A stretch of DNA of 38,101 nt from Megasphaera paucivorans (GCF_900103535.1 NZ_FNHQ01000025.1:1-38101), one strand, 5' to 3'. Positions 9,153 to 19,128 are shown, numbered from the stretch's first letter. Translations and numbers: made by a program. The notes: generated by a model from the letters alone, not told the origin.

Positions 9153-9872
9153 TCAATTATAATAAATCACGACATGACGATAAGGATCCTGCCCTTCACT
9201 TTCAGTCCGGACATGCTCTTTATTTTGTAAAGCCATATGAATAATTTTTCGTTCATATCCATTCATAGGCTCTAACATAACCTTATCCCCTTCATGTTTT
9301 ACCCGGCTTGCCAGCCGAACTGCCAGTTGTTCTAACGTTTCTTTACGGCGCTGACGATAATTTTCAACATCAAGCATAAGGAAATACCGGTTATCTTGTC
9401 CTTGATTCGTTGTAAGATTTGTCAAATATTGAAGTGCATCTAATGTTTGTCCATGCTTACCAATCAGTATTCCTAAGTTATTTCCGTGAAGATGAAGGAT
9501 CACTTTATCATTTTTAATCATTTTTTCAATAAAAACTTCACCTATGTCCATTTTTTTTAGAACATCCTGTAAAAACGCTTTTGCTTTTTCAGCTGCTTCT
9601 TCTGCGGTAAAGCCAGGAGCCGTAATTTCTGCTTCTTCTGAAATAAACTGTTCTTTTACCTGCGTTCTTTCTTCAACTGAAACTGTATCCGATTCCTGTT
9701 CTTCCGTAAAAGTCAATCGAACAACCGCCATTTTACTTCCAATACCCAGGAATCCATGAGATGGTTCTGTAACAACTTCAATTGTCACTTCATTTTCCTT
9801 TTTTCCAAGCTGGAAAAGACCCTTTTGAACTGCATCTTTTATCGTTTTGCCGGTAGATTCTATACTACTCAT
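9153..9872 (-). CDS. jag: RNA-binding protein Jag (KhpB/EloR): Jag_N, KH and R3H domains
   Basis: This 239-residue cytoplasmic RNA-binding protein shows an N-terminal Jag_N domain (about 4-52, with the turn HGFLGIGSKMAVV) and an acidic linker. A KH domain follows at about 92-165 (VILHLHGNNLGILIGKHGQTLDALQYL, with the GKHG loop). The C-terminal R3H domain lies at about 170-235 and ends in the canonical EGQDPYRHVVI. Homologues pair with KhpA and influence cell elongation and division. The ATG overlaps the yidC stop by four bases (ATGA), so translation is probably coupled. A terminator follows directly. All domains look intact. Confidence 0.94.
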   Translation of the reverse strand: MSSIESTGKTIKDAVQKGLFQLGKKENEVTIEVVTEPSHGFLGIGSKMAVVRLTFTEEQESDTVSVEERTQVKEQFISEEAEITAPGFTAEEAAEKAKAFLQDVLKKMDIGEVFIEKMIKNDKVILHLHGNNLGILIGKHGQTLDALQYLTNLTTNQGQDNRYFLMLDVENYRQRRKETLEQLAVRLASRVKHEGDKVMLEPMNGYERKIIHMALQNKEHVRTESEGQDPYRHVVIYYN

Positions 9873-10561
9873 GCTTTCTCTCCTTTTTTATTACCATGGA
9901 ACATTACCCATTGCTGTGCCCACTGGAAAACATTAGAAACAATCCAGTAAATAATAAGTCCACTAGGAAAACTCAAACTAATCCAGCCGATAAACAAAGG
10001 CATTGCAACCTGCATAATTTTCTGCTGTTTTGCTTGAGCTTCCGATGTCGCAATAGTCGTACCCGTCATCTGTTTTTGAATTGCAAATGTTGAAACGGCT
10101 GATAAAAAAGGCAGAATATACATTGGATCAGGGCTTCCTAAACTGGGCAGCCATAAAAAACTCTTAAAAGCTTCTTCATACGGATATTCACGAAGTGCAT
10201 AAAATATTGCCATCAAAAAAGGCATCTGAATAATAATAGGCAGACATCCCGATAATGGATTGATACCCATTTCTTTATACAGCTTTCCCATTTCTTCCTG
10301 AAGTTTTTTCTGATTCCCTTTATATTTCTGTTGTAACGCTTTAATTTTAGGCTGTAATTCCTGCATTCCCTGCATACCATTAATCTGCTTTGCCGTAAGC
10401 GGAGCTAAAATCAGTTTAATAATAAGAGTAAGTACGATAATTGCGATACCGTAACTAGGATAGCCTATTACATTTGTAAAATTGTAGCAATATGTTAAAA
10501 AGACCTGCATAATGCCGCTTAACACATCCATGATACCACTAAAAAAGCTCAATAATCTCAA
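9869..10561 (-). CDS. yidC: Membrane protein insertase YidC
   Basis: This 230-residue YidC/Oxa1/Alb3 family insertase places membrane proteins into the inner membrane alone or with SecYEG. It is the short Gram-positive-type form, lacking the large periplasmic domain of proteobacterial YidC. About five hydrophobic segments are visible. Between the first two lies the basic cytoplasmic hairpin (MQGMQELQPKIKALQQKYKG). The arginine-independent core LSGCLPIIIQMPFLMAIFYAL follows, and the end is SFPSGLIIYWIVSNVFQWAQQW. No lipobox is seen. The start follows CGGGAG with normal spacing. It lies 61 bp after yidD and overlaps jag by four bases. Confidence 0.94.
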   Translation of the reverse strand: MRLLSFFSGIMDVLSGIMQVFLTYCYNFTNVIGYPSYGIAIIVLTLIIKLILAPLTAKQINGMQGMQELQPKIKALQQKYKGNQKKLQEEMGKLYKEMGINPLSGCLPIIIQMPFLMAIFYALREYPYEEAFKSFLWLPSLGSPDPMYILPFLSAVSTFAIQKQMTGTTIATSEAQAKQQKIMQVAMPLFIGWISLSFPSGLIIYWIVSNVFQWAQQWVMFHGNKKGEKA

Positions 10562-10622
10562 CTCCCGTTCAAATAAAACAATATTTACCTACCAGACAGC
10601 CTTCATTTCATCTACCTGATAA

Positions 10623-10832
10623 TTACGGCAGAGGATCATAACCGCCTTTATGGAAGGGATGGCATTTTAAAATACGCCGGATTGCTAAATAACTCCCTTT
10701 CACTGCACCATACTTCTGCAGCGCTTCAATCGCATATGCTGAGCATGTGGGATAAAACCGGCAGCAAGGCGGTTTTAATGGGGATATGCAAATTTGATAA
10801 AAACGTATCATAGAAATGAAAATTTTCTTCAT
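10623..10832 (-). CDS. yidD: Membrane protein insertion efficiency factor YidD
   Basis: This 69-residue protein has the highly conserved family pattern: [20 protein letters not shown], then [39 protein letters not shown]. It is a small membrane-associated factor that aids YidC-dependent insertion. The cysteines in [10 protein letters not shown] and KCHP are conserved. The ATG overlaps the rnpA stop by four bases, the arrangement seen across bacteria. The family is normally 70-90 residues, so this is near the short end but complete. Confidence 0.94.
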   Translation of the reverse strand: MKKIFISMIRFYQICISPLKPPCCRFYPTCSAYAIEALQKYGAVKGSYLAIRRILKCHPFHKGGYDPLP

Positions 10833-11191
10833 AATGATCGCTTCTTTTTTAATACTTTTGCCCGTCTAAATAATTGCAACATATTTTGTTCCGCTTCTTT
10901 ATATCCAACATGTTTCAAAAAGCTGCGGCCAATCAAAACTAAATCAAAGCCATTTTCAAGTTCCTGCTGATGCAATCGATATACTTCCTTCATCAACCTG
11001 CGACAGCGATTCCGTTCCACTGCACAGCCAATTTTCTTACCTGTAACAAATCCAATGCGGGTCTGGTGACTAGATGATCTTGGCAAAACATGAAGCACCA
11101 TTAATTTATTTACATAAGACTTACTATTATGATAAACAAATTGATATTCCCGATTTTTACGTAGCCGTCTATCTTTACTTAACTTATACAT
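10829..11191 (-). CDS. rnpA: Ribonuclease P protein component
   Basis: This 120-residue basic protein subunit of RNase P works with the catalytic RNA to remove 5' leaders from pre-tRNA. The N-terminus [17 protein letters not shown] and the RNR motif ([18 protein letters not shown], about residues 53-70) are diagnostic. The protein ends in a lysine-rich tail. The gene for the RNA subunit is not in this window. It sits between rpmH (with a hairpin in the 71-bp gap) and yidD (four-base overlap). Confidence 0.95.
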   Translation of the reverse strand: MYKLSKDRRLRKNREYQFVYHNSKSYVNKLMVLHVLPRSSSHQTRIGFVTGKKIGCAVERNRCRRLMKEVYRLHQQELENGFDLVLIGRSFLKHVGYKEAEQNMLQLFRRAKVLKKKRSL

Positions 11192-11214
11192 ACAATTTTG
11201 TCCTAATAATGCCA

Positions 11215-11249
11215 GAAAAACAGAAAAATCCCTTGGGAACTTTTCTGTT
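11215..11249 (-). terminator. Hairpin with T-run between rpmH and rnpA (attenuator)
   Basis: ACAGAAAA (from 11220) pairs with TTTTCTGT (to 11248), with an inner TCCC/GGGA. Read leftward a run of five T follows. It would lower rnpA transcription relative to the abundant rpmH message. Confidence 0.65.
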
Positions 11250-11262
11250 TATCTCGTAATAA

Positions 11263-11397
11263 TTAAGCAGAAAGTCTTTTTCTGCCTTTCATGCGGCGTT
11301 TTTTCAAAACCATGCGGCCGCCTTTGGTCTTCATCCGTTCGCGAAAACCATGCGTTCTTTTTTTCCACAATGTATTCGGCTGATATGTCTGTTTCAA
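11263..11397 (-). CDS. rpmH: 50S ribosomal protein L34, TTG start
   Basis: The 44-residue basic protein begins [20 protein letters not shown] and ends [11 protein letters not shown], a full-length and typical L34. The start codon is TTG, not ATG, and is preceded by a near-perfect Shine-Dalgarno AAGGAGGTG at good spacing, which decides the start. The gene is short enough to be missed by ATG-only gene calling. It heads the leftward rpmH-rnpA-yidD-yidC-jag series and is driven by the consensus promoter at 11455-11483. The protein is part of the large ribosomal subunit. Confidence 0.96.
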   Translation of the reverse strand: MKQTYQPNTLWKKRTHGFRERMKTKGGRMVLKKRRMKGRKRLSA

Positions 11398-11434
11398 GCT
11401 AGACACCTCCTTCATCAATAGCGATAGTAATTGA

Positions 11435-11457
11435 AATTACACCATAACAGTGTAATT
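11435..11457. promoter_or_regulatory. Perfect inverted repeat overlapping the rpmH -10 element
   Basis: AATTACAC (11435-11442) and GTGTAATT (11450-11457) are separated by 7 bp. The repeat covers the end of the -10 hexamer and the transcription start of rpmH. It could be an operator or a 5'-end hairpin. Confidence 0.4.
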
Positions 11458-11483
11458 ATAGACAAAAAGATAGTGACTGTCAA
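11455..11483 (-). promoter_or_regulatory. Consensus promoter of the rpmH operon
   Basis: Read leftward: TTGACA (11483-11478), 17-bp spacer, TATAAT (11460-11455). Both hexamers are perfect, as expected for a ribosomal protein gene. Confidence 0.88.
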
Positions 11484-11654
11484 TGATTTAAGTTCATTGT
11501 AACATAAAATTAACGTACCTTTCCATTGCAATTTTTGAATAAAACAATATGTATTATTTAAAATTATAAAATATACCGTATATAGTTTTTTTTAGTAAAA
11601 AATTTTTTTAATTTTATTTTTTTGATGATTTTGTTTGTGGATAACTTTTTACTA

Positions 11655-11683
11655 TTGACTGATTTCTTTAAAAAGTATAGCAT
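11655..11683 (+). promoter_or_regulatory. Candidate dnaA promoter
   Basis: TTGACT (11655-11660), 17-bp spacer, TAGCAT (11678-11683). It is followed by the DnaA-box inverted repeat, so DnaA could repress its own gene. Confidence 0.5.
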
Positions 11684-11728
11684 AAGCTGTACACAATTTC
11701 GACTTTTTGGTGTAAAATGTGTATAGAT

Positions 11729-11778
11729 ATTAACGAGTTATCCACAAGTTATGAACAATTTGTGGATAACTCGTTAAT
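11729..11778. repeat. 19-bp-arm inverted repeat carrying two convergent DnaA boxes
   Basis: The arm ATTAACGAGTTATCCACAA at 11729-11747 is repeated as its exact complement at 11760-11778 with a 12-bp spacer. Each arm contains one perfect DnaA box plus conserved flanking sequence. The symmetry therefore extends well beyond the boxes themselves. Confidence 0.95.
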
Positions 11779-11875
11779 GCACTCAACTACACGTCTTATC
11801 CCCTGTATCTTTATCATTATCCACTCTTATTACCACACATTATAAACATATACACAAAGATAGGAAGAAACTAAC

Positions 11876-13366
11876 ATGGACCCAATGGAAATGGCTACTT
11901 TATGGGAATCAATTTTATCAGAATTAAAAAATTATATCCCGGAAAAATTATATGAAGCTTGGATAAAATCTTCGATTATTCCCTATTCATATGAAAATGA
12001 CATATTGACCTTAGATACAATTAATCAATTCGTATGTGGCTTTGTTCAAAAAAAATATTCAACGATTTTAACAAATTCAGCTAGTCATGTCATCGGCCGC
12101 CCAACTAAAGTCATATTAATCAGCAGTGAAGCTTCTCTCCCTAAAAAACCAGTTACGCCGGAAGCGGAAACTGTTCAATTTAAAGAAGAAGAAAAAAATG
12201 AAACCTGTACTATTACTGTCAGTCAGAAACCGGAAAATATCATATCTGAACAAGAGCTTCCCGATTTTCCTATCAATGACGCCCAACCCTTATTTTCTCA
12301 AGAAAATTTTTCCTCACCATCAGAAGAATCCATAGAGGAATTAAATAGTAATTATACCTTCAATTCTTTTATTGTTGGAAACAGCAACCGTATCGCTCAT
12401 GCGGCTGCTTTATCTATTGCGGAAGCTCCGGCAGTCAAATATAATCCTTTTTTTATTTATGGGGGCAGTGGATTAGGGAAAACACATTTAATGCATGCTA
12501 TCGGACATCGTATACGAGAAAAATTCCCAAATCTTCGACTGCGGTGCATTACTAGTGAAGATTTTGCAAATGAATTAATTTCTTCTATTCAAGATAAAAA
12601 CCCAGAGAGTTTTCGCCAGCAATATAGAAACATAGATGTCTTGCTTGTTGACGATATTCAATTTTTAGAAAATAAAGAACATACACAAGAAGAATTTTTT
12701 CATACCTTTAATAAATTATACAAAGACCATAAACAAATGGTGTTTACCAGTGACAGACCGCCTCAAGATATAAAAAAAATGGAAGATCGGTTACGATCTC
12801 GTTTTCAAGGAGGCATGGTCACTAGTATTGATCCTCCTGATTTGGAAACAAGAATGGCAATTCTTCGTAAAAAAGCTGAATTGGAACACGTAGAAATTAA
12901 AAAAGACGCTGTTGATTTTATCGCTTCAAATGTAAATGAAAATATCAGAGAATTAGAAGGGGCTTTTGTACGCGTACTTATGCAGGCTTCTGAAGAAAAA
13001 TCACCTATTACCCTTGAATTAACACAACGAGCTTTAAAAGACCTTGTTCAATCGAAGGAAGAAAAAAAATATATCACAATAGATGAAATACAACGTACAG
13101 TTTGTCAGTTTTACAAAATAAAAATCGATGATCTTTTAGGAAAAAAGAAAACTAAAACAATTGCGTTACCACGGCAAATTGCAATGTATCTTTGCCGTGA
13201 ACTGACTACTAATACGTTTCCTCATATAGGAAAATCATTTGGCGGACGCGATCATACAACAGTAATGCATGCTTGTGATAAAGTCATAAAAATGACAGAA
13301 AAGAACGAACAATTTAAAAGTATGATTGATCAATTAAACATCATGATAAAGGGTGTTGATAAATAG
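11876..13366 (+). CDS. dnaA: Chromosomal replication initiator protein DnaA
   Basis: This 496-residue AAA+ ATPase binds DnaA boxes and melts the origin. Domain I (about 1-82) recruits helicase loaders. A long acidic, variable linker (about 83-157, Glu/Lys-rich) makes the protein longer than the usual 440-460. The AAA+ core carries Walker A GGSGLGKT at 196-203 and Walker B LLVDDIQFL. The C-terminal domain IV has the signature GGRDHTTVMHACDKV that reads DnaA boxes. AGGAAG precedes the ATG. It is first in the rightward dnaA-dnaN-yaaA-recF series, with DnaA boxes on both sides. Confidence 0.97.
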   Translation: MDPMEMATLWESILSELKNYIPEKLYEAWIKSSIIPYSYENDILTLDTINQFVCGFVQKKYSTILTNSASHVIGRPTKVILISSEASLPKKPVTPEAETVQFKEEEKNETCTITVSQKPENIISEQELPDFPINDAQPLFSQENFSSPSEESIEELNSNYTFNSFIVGNSNRIAHAAALSIAEAPAVKYNPFFIYGGSGLGKTHLMHAIGHRIREKFPNLRLRCITSEDFANELISSIQDKNPESFRQQYRNIDVLLVDDIQFLENKEHTQEEFFHTFNKLYKDHKQMVFTSDRPPQDIKKMEDRLRSRFQGGMVTSIDPPDLETRMAILRKKAELEHVEIKKDAVDFIASNVNENIRELEGAFVRVLMQASEEKSPITLELTQRALKDLVQSKEEKKYITIDEIQRTVCQFYKIKIDDLLGKKKTKTIALPRQIAMYLCRELTTNTFPHIGKSFGGRDHTTVMHACDKVIKMTEKNEQFKSMIDQLNIMIKGVDK

Positions 13367-13575
13367 AGGTATAAGTTGTGTATATCTTGTGCTTTCTGTA
13401 AATATGTTCGTATGTGAATAACTGAGTTTAAGTTATCCACATGTTATCAACAGCGGTGGATAAGTTAAATATGCTTATTCACCGGACATATGCACAATTT
13501 CACAGTCCCTATGACTATTACTATGATTTTAGTACACAACAACTAAAAATAATCATCATGAAAAGGAGCTTTCCC
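13367..13575. other. oriC: Downstream origin cluster: DnaA boxes and DnaA-trio-like triplets
   Basis: The dnaA-dnaN gap holds one perfect box (13433-13441, +) and three with one mismatch: 13413-13421 (-), 13444-13452 (+) and 13455-13463 (-). At 13509-13526 the top strand reads CTA TGA CTA TTA CTA TGA. Its complement contains TAGTAATAG, the kind of triplet run known as the DnaA-trio, where DnaA loads on single strand. An A/T-rich stretch (13527-13558) follows. The spacing from the last box (45 bp) is longer than in B. subtilis. Confidence 0.65.
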
Positions 13576-14691
13576 ATGAAACTTAAATTTAAAAAAGAAG
13601 ATCTTACAAAAGGCCTCCAAACAGTTCAAAAAGTCGCACAAAATAAAAGTAATAACATTTCTTATGAAAATGGATTACTCATAAAAGCACTTAAGGATGT
13701 TATAGAAATACAAGCAAATGATTACGATATGGGAATCAAAGTCATTGTTCCCGGTATTATCGAAGAACCAGGAGAAGTTTTTATATCTAATCCATTTTTA
13801 ATTGAATTAACCCGACGTCTTCCCAGTGATGAAATCGAGATGAAAAAACAAGATGCTGATACTAAATTAACTGTTCTTGGAGGAAAATCAAAATTTGAAT
13901 GTCTTACCATGAATCCTGATGATTTTAATGAAGTAACACTTATCGATAGTGGATATAGCAATTTTTCTACAGACAGTATTACATTAAAAAATTTAATAGA
14001 TAATACGTCTTATGCTTGTTCCACTGATGATGCCCGTCCTATTTTTATGGGAACTTTAATGGAAGTTAATGAGTCAACTTTAACGATGGTTGCTACAGAT
14101 ACTCATAGATTAGCTTTAAAAAAAGTAATATTAGAACAATCGATTGAACAACCTATTAAAGCGATTATTCCCAGTCGCCTTTTAGCAGAAATATCTCGTC
14201 AAATGCCAACAGATATGCCTCAAGTTGTAGAGATAACCGCTATTCGTAATAATATTGCTTTTAAATTTTCTAATGTATATATAAAAACTCGTTTAATTGA
14301 AGGCGAATTTCCGAATTATAGACGAGTTATTCCTTCTGAATTTAGTTGTAAAGTAATGGTTGAAAGAAATGAATTTACAGGATCTGTAGAAAGAACTTCG
14401 ATTATCGCAAAAGACTCTCAATATGATGTTATAAATTTTATATTTGAAGATAACCAAATTAAATTAACCAGTCAACATCCTGATTATGGAACAGTAGAAG
14501 ACTATGTTGCTTGTAGTATGGAAGGAGAACAACTTAATATATCTTTTAATGGAAAATTTATTTTAGATATTTTAAAACATTGTAAATCAAATGAAATTAT
14601 ATTAAAATCAAAAGCAAATAGCCCTATGCTTGTACAGGAAAAAGGCGAAGATTCGTATATTTATGTAGTAACACCGATGAGGACAAGATAA
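13576..14691 (+). CDS. dnaN: DNA polymerase III sliding clamp, beta subunit
   Basis: This 371-residue protein has three tandem clamp folds and dimerises into a ring that tethers polymerase to DNA. Typical segments are FSTDSITLKNLIDNTSYACSTDDARPIFMGTL and MVATDTHRLALKK in the middle domain, and the C-terminal VQEKGEDSYIYVVTPMRTR. The latter ends in the conserved P-M-R used for partner binding. The frame is open back to 13441, but the start at 13576 follows AAAAGGAG and matches the family N-terminus (MKLKFKKEDL). The longer form would cover the DnaA boxes of the origin. Its stop overlaps the yaaA start by one base. Confidence 0.97.
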   Translation: MKLKFKKEDLTKGLQTVQKVAQNKSNNISYENGLLIKALKDVIEIQANDYDMGIKVIVPGIIEEPGEVFISNPFLIELTRRLPSDEIEMKKQDADTKLTVLGGKSKFECLTMNPDDFNEVTLIDSGYSNFSTDSITLKNLIDNTSYACSTDDARPIFMGTLMEVNESTLTMVATDTHRLALKKVILEQSIEQPIKAIIPSRLLAEISRQMPTDMPQVVEITAIRNNIAFKFSNVYIKTRLIEGEFPNYRRVIPSEFSCKVMVERNEFTGSVERTSIIAKDSQYDVINFIFEDNQIKLTSQHPDYGTVEDYVACSMEGEQLNISFNGKFILDILKHCKSNEIILKSKANSPMLVQEKGEDSYIYVVTPMRTR

Positions 14692-14909
14692 TGGAAAAAA
14701 AAATTATTATTAAGACAGAAAAAATACAGTTAGATCAATTTTTAAAGTGGGCTGACATTATACAAAGTGGTGGTCAGATTCGTGGATTGCTTGATGAAAA
14801 AAGAATTTATATTAATGGTATTCTTTGTCATGAAAAAAGAAAACAACTACATATAAATGATGTTGTAGAAATAAAAAAAATTGGTATTTTCCGTGTTTCC
14901 GGAGAATAA
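14691..14909 (+). CDS. yaaA: S4-domain RNA-binding protein YaaA
   Basis: This 72-residue protein is almost entirely an S4 RNA-binding fold (QLDQFLKWADIIQSGGQIRG, then RIYINGILCHEKRKQLHINDVVEI). Small S4 proteins between dnaN and recF are a fixed part of Bacillota origins. The B. subtilis homologue has been tied to ribosome assembly. The ATG shares one base with the dnaN stop (TAATG), and recF follows after 3 bp, so the four genes are probably one transcript. Confidence 0.9.
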   Translation: MEKKIIIKTEKIQLDQFLKWADIIQSGGQIRGLLDEKRIYINGILCHEKRKQLHINDVVEIKKIGIFRVSGE

Positions 14910-14912
14910 AAA

Positions 14913-16022
14913 ATGATAATTAAGTCACTGCGTTTGCATCATTTTAGAAATTATCTTGATGAAGAAGTTAATTTTCCTCAATCTATTATTATTCTTTATG
15001 GAAGAAATGGACAAGGGAAGACAAATATATTGGAAGCACTTTACCTTGGAGGTATGGGAAAGTCGTATCGTGGGATAGTTGATAGCGATTTAATCCATTT
15101 TCAATGTGAAGATGCTAGTATTATTATTTCTTTTTTGAGAAATAATGTAGAGCAGCAGATAAAAATTATATTGTCGAAGATAGATAAGAAAAAATTATGG
15201 GTTAATGAGACAAAGGTTACACAGAGAGAATTAGTAGGTACTCTTAACGAAGTTCTTTTTTCTCCTGAGGATTTACAACTTGTTAAAGGAAGTCCGGCAC
15301 TTAGAAGACATTTTATGGATATGGAAATATCACAGGTTAATCCTTCTTATTATCGTACGTTAGTAAAATATAATAGGGCCGTTGCTCAACGTAATCTTTT
15401 GTTAAAATCAATAAAATCTGTAAAGAAAAGTGTATTGGAAGGATGGGATTTACAAATTTCTGAATTTTCTGCTTTCATTGTAAAAAAACGTTTAGAGGCA
15501 CTCCATAAAATTGGATTTTTGTCTGGAATTATTCATAGACGTTTAACTGAAAACCAGGAAAAATTAGATTTATCATATGACCAATCTTATTTTTTGATAT
15601 CGCAGGATACTATGCAGGATAGAGTAAGTTCTGCATGGTATTATAAGTTGTTAAGAGAAAAATTAGATCACGATATATATCATATGTCTACTTCAGTAGG
15701 ACCTCATCGCGATGATTTATCTTTCTTTATTAATGGGTATAATATAAAAAAATATGGATCTCAAGGTCAGCAGCGAACGGCTGCTCTATCATTGAAACTT
15801 TCGGAATTGGAATATATAAAATCAGAAGTAGGTGAATATCCTATACTGCTTCTTGATGATGTAATGAGTGAATTAGATGAATTTCGTAGAAAATCATTAT
15901 TAAACTTTGTTCGTAATCGTATTCAAACTGTAATTACCACAACAGATCCTGATATGTTTAGATCGATTGAAGGATGTTCTTTTATTTGCCTCGAAGGAGG
16001 AAGAGTTAAATCCTATGGATAA
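14913..16022 (+). CDS. recF: DNA replication and repair protein RecF
   Basis: This 369-residue SMC-like ATPase helps load RecA at single-strand gaps. Walker A GRNGQGKTN is at 30-38 after the N-terminal LRLHHFRNY. The ABC-type signature region reads KKYGSQGQQRTAALSLKLSE, and Walker B with D-loop reads ILLLDDVMSELDE. Length is normal. GGAGA precedes the ATG. Its last eight bases overlap the next gene (start 16015), again suggesting translational coupling. Confidence 0.96.
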   Translation: MIIKSLRLHHFRNYLDEEVNFPQSIIILYGRNGQGKTNILEALYLGGMGKSYRGIVDSDLIHFQCEDASIIISFLRNNVEQQIKIILSKIDKKKLWVNETKVTQRELVGTLNEVLFSPEDLQLVKGSPALRRHFMDMEISQVNPSYYRTLVKYNRAVAQRNLLLKSIKSVKKSVLEGWDLQISEFSAFIVKKRLEALHKIGFLSGIIHRRLTENQEKLDLSYDQSYFLISQDTMQDRVSSAWYYKLLREKLDHDIYHMSTSVGPHRDDLSFFINGYNIKKYGSQGQQRTAALSLKLSELEYIKSEVGEYPILLLDDVMSELDEFRRKSLLNFVRNRIQTVITTTDPDMFRSIEGCSFICLEGGRVKSYG

Positions 16023-16896
16023 GCGTATTAGTAGGTTAGATAAGGCTGGTAAATCAATTGCTGATGTGTTGGAAAAAAATAAATTATTATTTCCTTATAA
16101 GATGTATCAAATAAAAATTAATTGGAAATATATAATGGGGCCACAGATTGCCAAATATTCTTATATAAGGGAATTTAAAAAAGATATCGTAGTTATTGGT
16201 GTATTGAATTCTGTATGGATGAATCATTTATTTCTTTATAAAAAAAAGATAATTGATACGATCAATAATTATGCAAAAGAAAAAATAGTTCAGGATATCA
16301 TTTTTTTACGCAGTGGAAAAAAAAATGATCTGCCTGTATATGAAATGGAAGACGGTGTGCAAGAAAAAGTATTTCCTGAAATAAATATAAAAAATATGGT
16401 CTTACGTGATGATGTTGTAGAAAAAATAAATGAGGAAACAGAATATTTACCCGATAACTTAAAAGAAAAAATGAGAAAATTACGGTTTTCTCAAGAAAAA
16501 AGAAAGGCAGCTTATCGTTCAGAAAAATTTATTACCTGTCCTAAATGCGGACGTTGGATAAAAAAAGAGGAAAAGCTGTGTTTTTTATGTCGTTTAAAAG
16601 AAAAACAGGCAATAAAAAAAAATATTTATGATATATTGATGGGAATACCTTGGTTGTCGTATAAGGAATTAAAAGAACAAGTTTCTTGCAGTGAATTGCT
16701 GTATAATGAAGTACGACGAGATTGTATTTATCGTCTTATTGATAAAATATGTACAGATAGTGATACTAAGGAAGATGATTTGTTTTTAGCATTATTTATA
16801 GTAAGAAAAGATCCTTCAGAATTGACAGAAAAATTTATAGAAAATTTAACGGAGAAATATAGGAGAAATAAGAATGTATCTTCATATCGGCGATAA
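16015..16896 (+). CDS. DciA-like DUF721 protein with zinc ribbon
   Basis: This 293-residue protein carries a DUF721/DciA-type N-terminal domain at about 5-100 (INWKYIMGPQIAKYSYIREF, VVIGVLNSVWMNHLFLYKKKII). DciA is the helicase-loading factor of most bacteria that lack DnaC/DnaI. A CxxC-x10-CxxC zinc-ribbon motif follows (C175, C178, C189, C192), then a charged helical tail not seen in short DciA proteins. The frame opens at 15967, but the start at 16015 fits the conserved domain and lies after AAGGAGG. The location between recF and gyrB, where such genes commonly sit, supports a role in replication. The C-terminal function is unknown. Confidence 0.8.
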   Translation: MDKRISRLDKAGKSIADVLEKNKLLFPYKMYQIKINWKYIMGPQIAKYSYIREFKKDIVVIGVLNSVWMNHLFLYKKKIIDTINNYAKEKIVQDIIFLRSGKKNDLPVYEMEDGVQEKVFPEINIKNMVLRDDVVEKINEETEYLPDNLKEKMRKLRFSQEKRKAAYRSEKFITCPKCGRWIKKEEKLCFLCRLKEKQAIKKNIYDILMGIPWLSYKELKEQVSCSELLYNEVRRDCIYRLIDKICTDSDTKEDDLFLALFIVRKDPSELTEKFIENLTEKYRRNKNVSSYRR

Positions 16897-17119
16897 TCAA
16901 ATGATAGATATAAAAAAAATTTTAGCTATATTTAAGGTACACCCTAAAAAAACAGAAAAATCTAATCCCTTAGAACATTATTATAAAAAATTGATTATAC
17001 TTGGCAGTGGAAATATAAAAGATGTTAGATGTTATATTGTAACGGAGGAGTATCTGTATGGTACACCTATTACATTAGAAACTATCATATGCAGGTATAA
17101 ACAGCTATTCTCTTCATAG
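16874..17119 (+). CDS. remB: RemB/DUF370-type regulatory protein
   Basis: This 81-residue protein begins MYLHIGDNQMIDIKKILAIF, the pattern of the DUF370 family. B. subtilis RemB (YaaB) is encoded at the same place, between recF and gyrB. RemA/RemB are small DNA-binding proteins connected with biofilm matrix and osmotic genes in Bacillus; function here is unproven. AGGAGA precedes the ATG, which lies 23 bases inside the preceding gene. The second half (YIVTEEYLYGTPITLETIICRYKQ) is diverged but keeps the family's overall length. Confidence 0.8.
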   Translation: MYLHIGDNQMIDIKKILAIFKVHPKKTEKSNPLEHYYKKLIILGSGNIKDVRCYIVTEEYLYGTPITLETIICRYKQLFSS

Positions 17120-17187
17120 AGCTATATTAATATAGTAAAATATAGTATAATTAATATAATTTCCAGTTAATGGATAGGAGGAATTAA

Positions 17188-19110
<1,923 letters not shown>

Positions 19111-19128
19111 AGTTTTTTTATTTGTGAC

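Larger units (their letters stand above)
11580..11875. other. oriC: Replication origin, upstream DnaA-box cluster
   Basis: Between divergent rpmH and dnaA lie three perfect DnaA boxes (TTATCCACA or its complement): 11636-11644 (-), 11738-11746 (+) and 11761-11769 (-). A fourth with one mismatch is TTATCCACT at 11817-11825. The middle two form part of an inverted repeat with 19-bp arms (11729-11747 and 11760-11778). A stretch of nearly pure A/T lies at 11580-11632 beside the first box. Gene orientation flips here (left genes leftward, right genes rightward), as expected at a bidirectional origin. Confidence 0.88.

Noticed and set aside
13441-13575. Upstream extension of dnaN (45 residues)
   Set aside because: It covers the DnaA boxes and triplet run, does not match clamp N-termini, and AAAAGGAG precedes the ATG at 13576.
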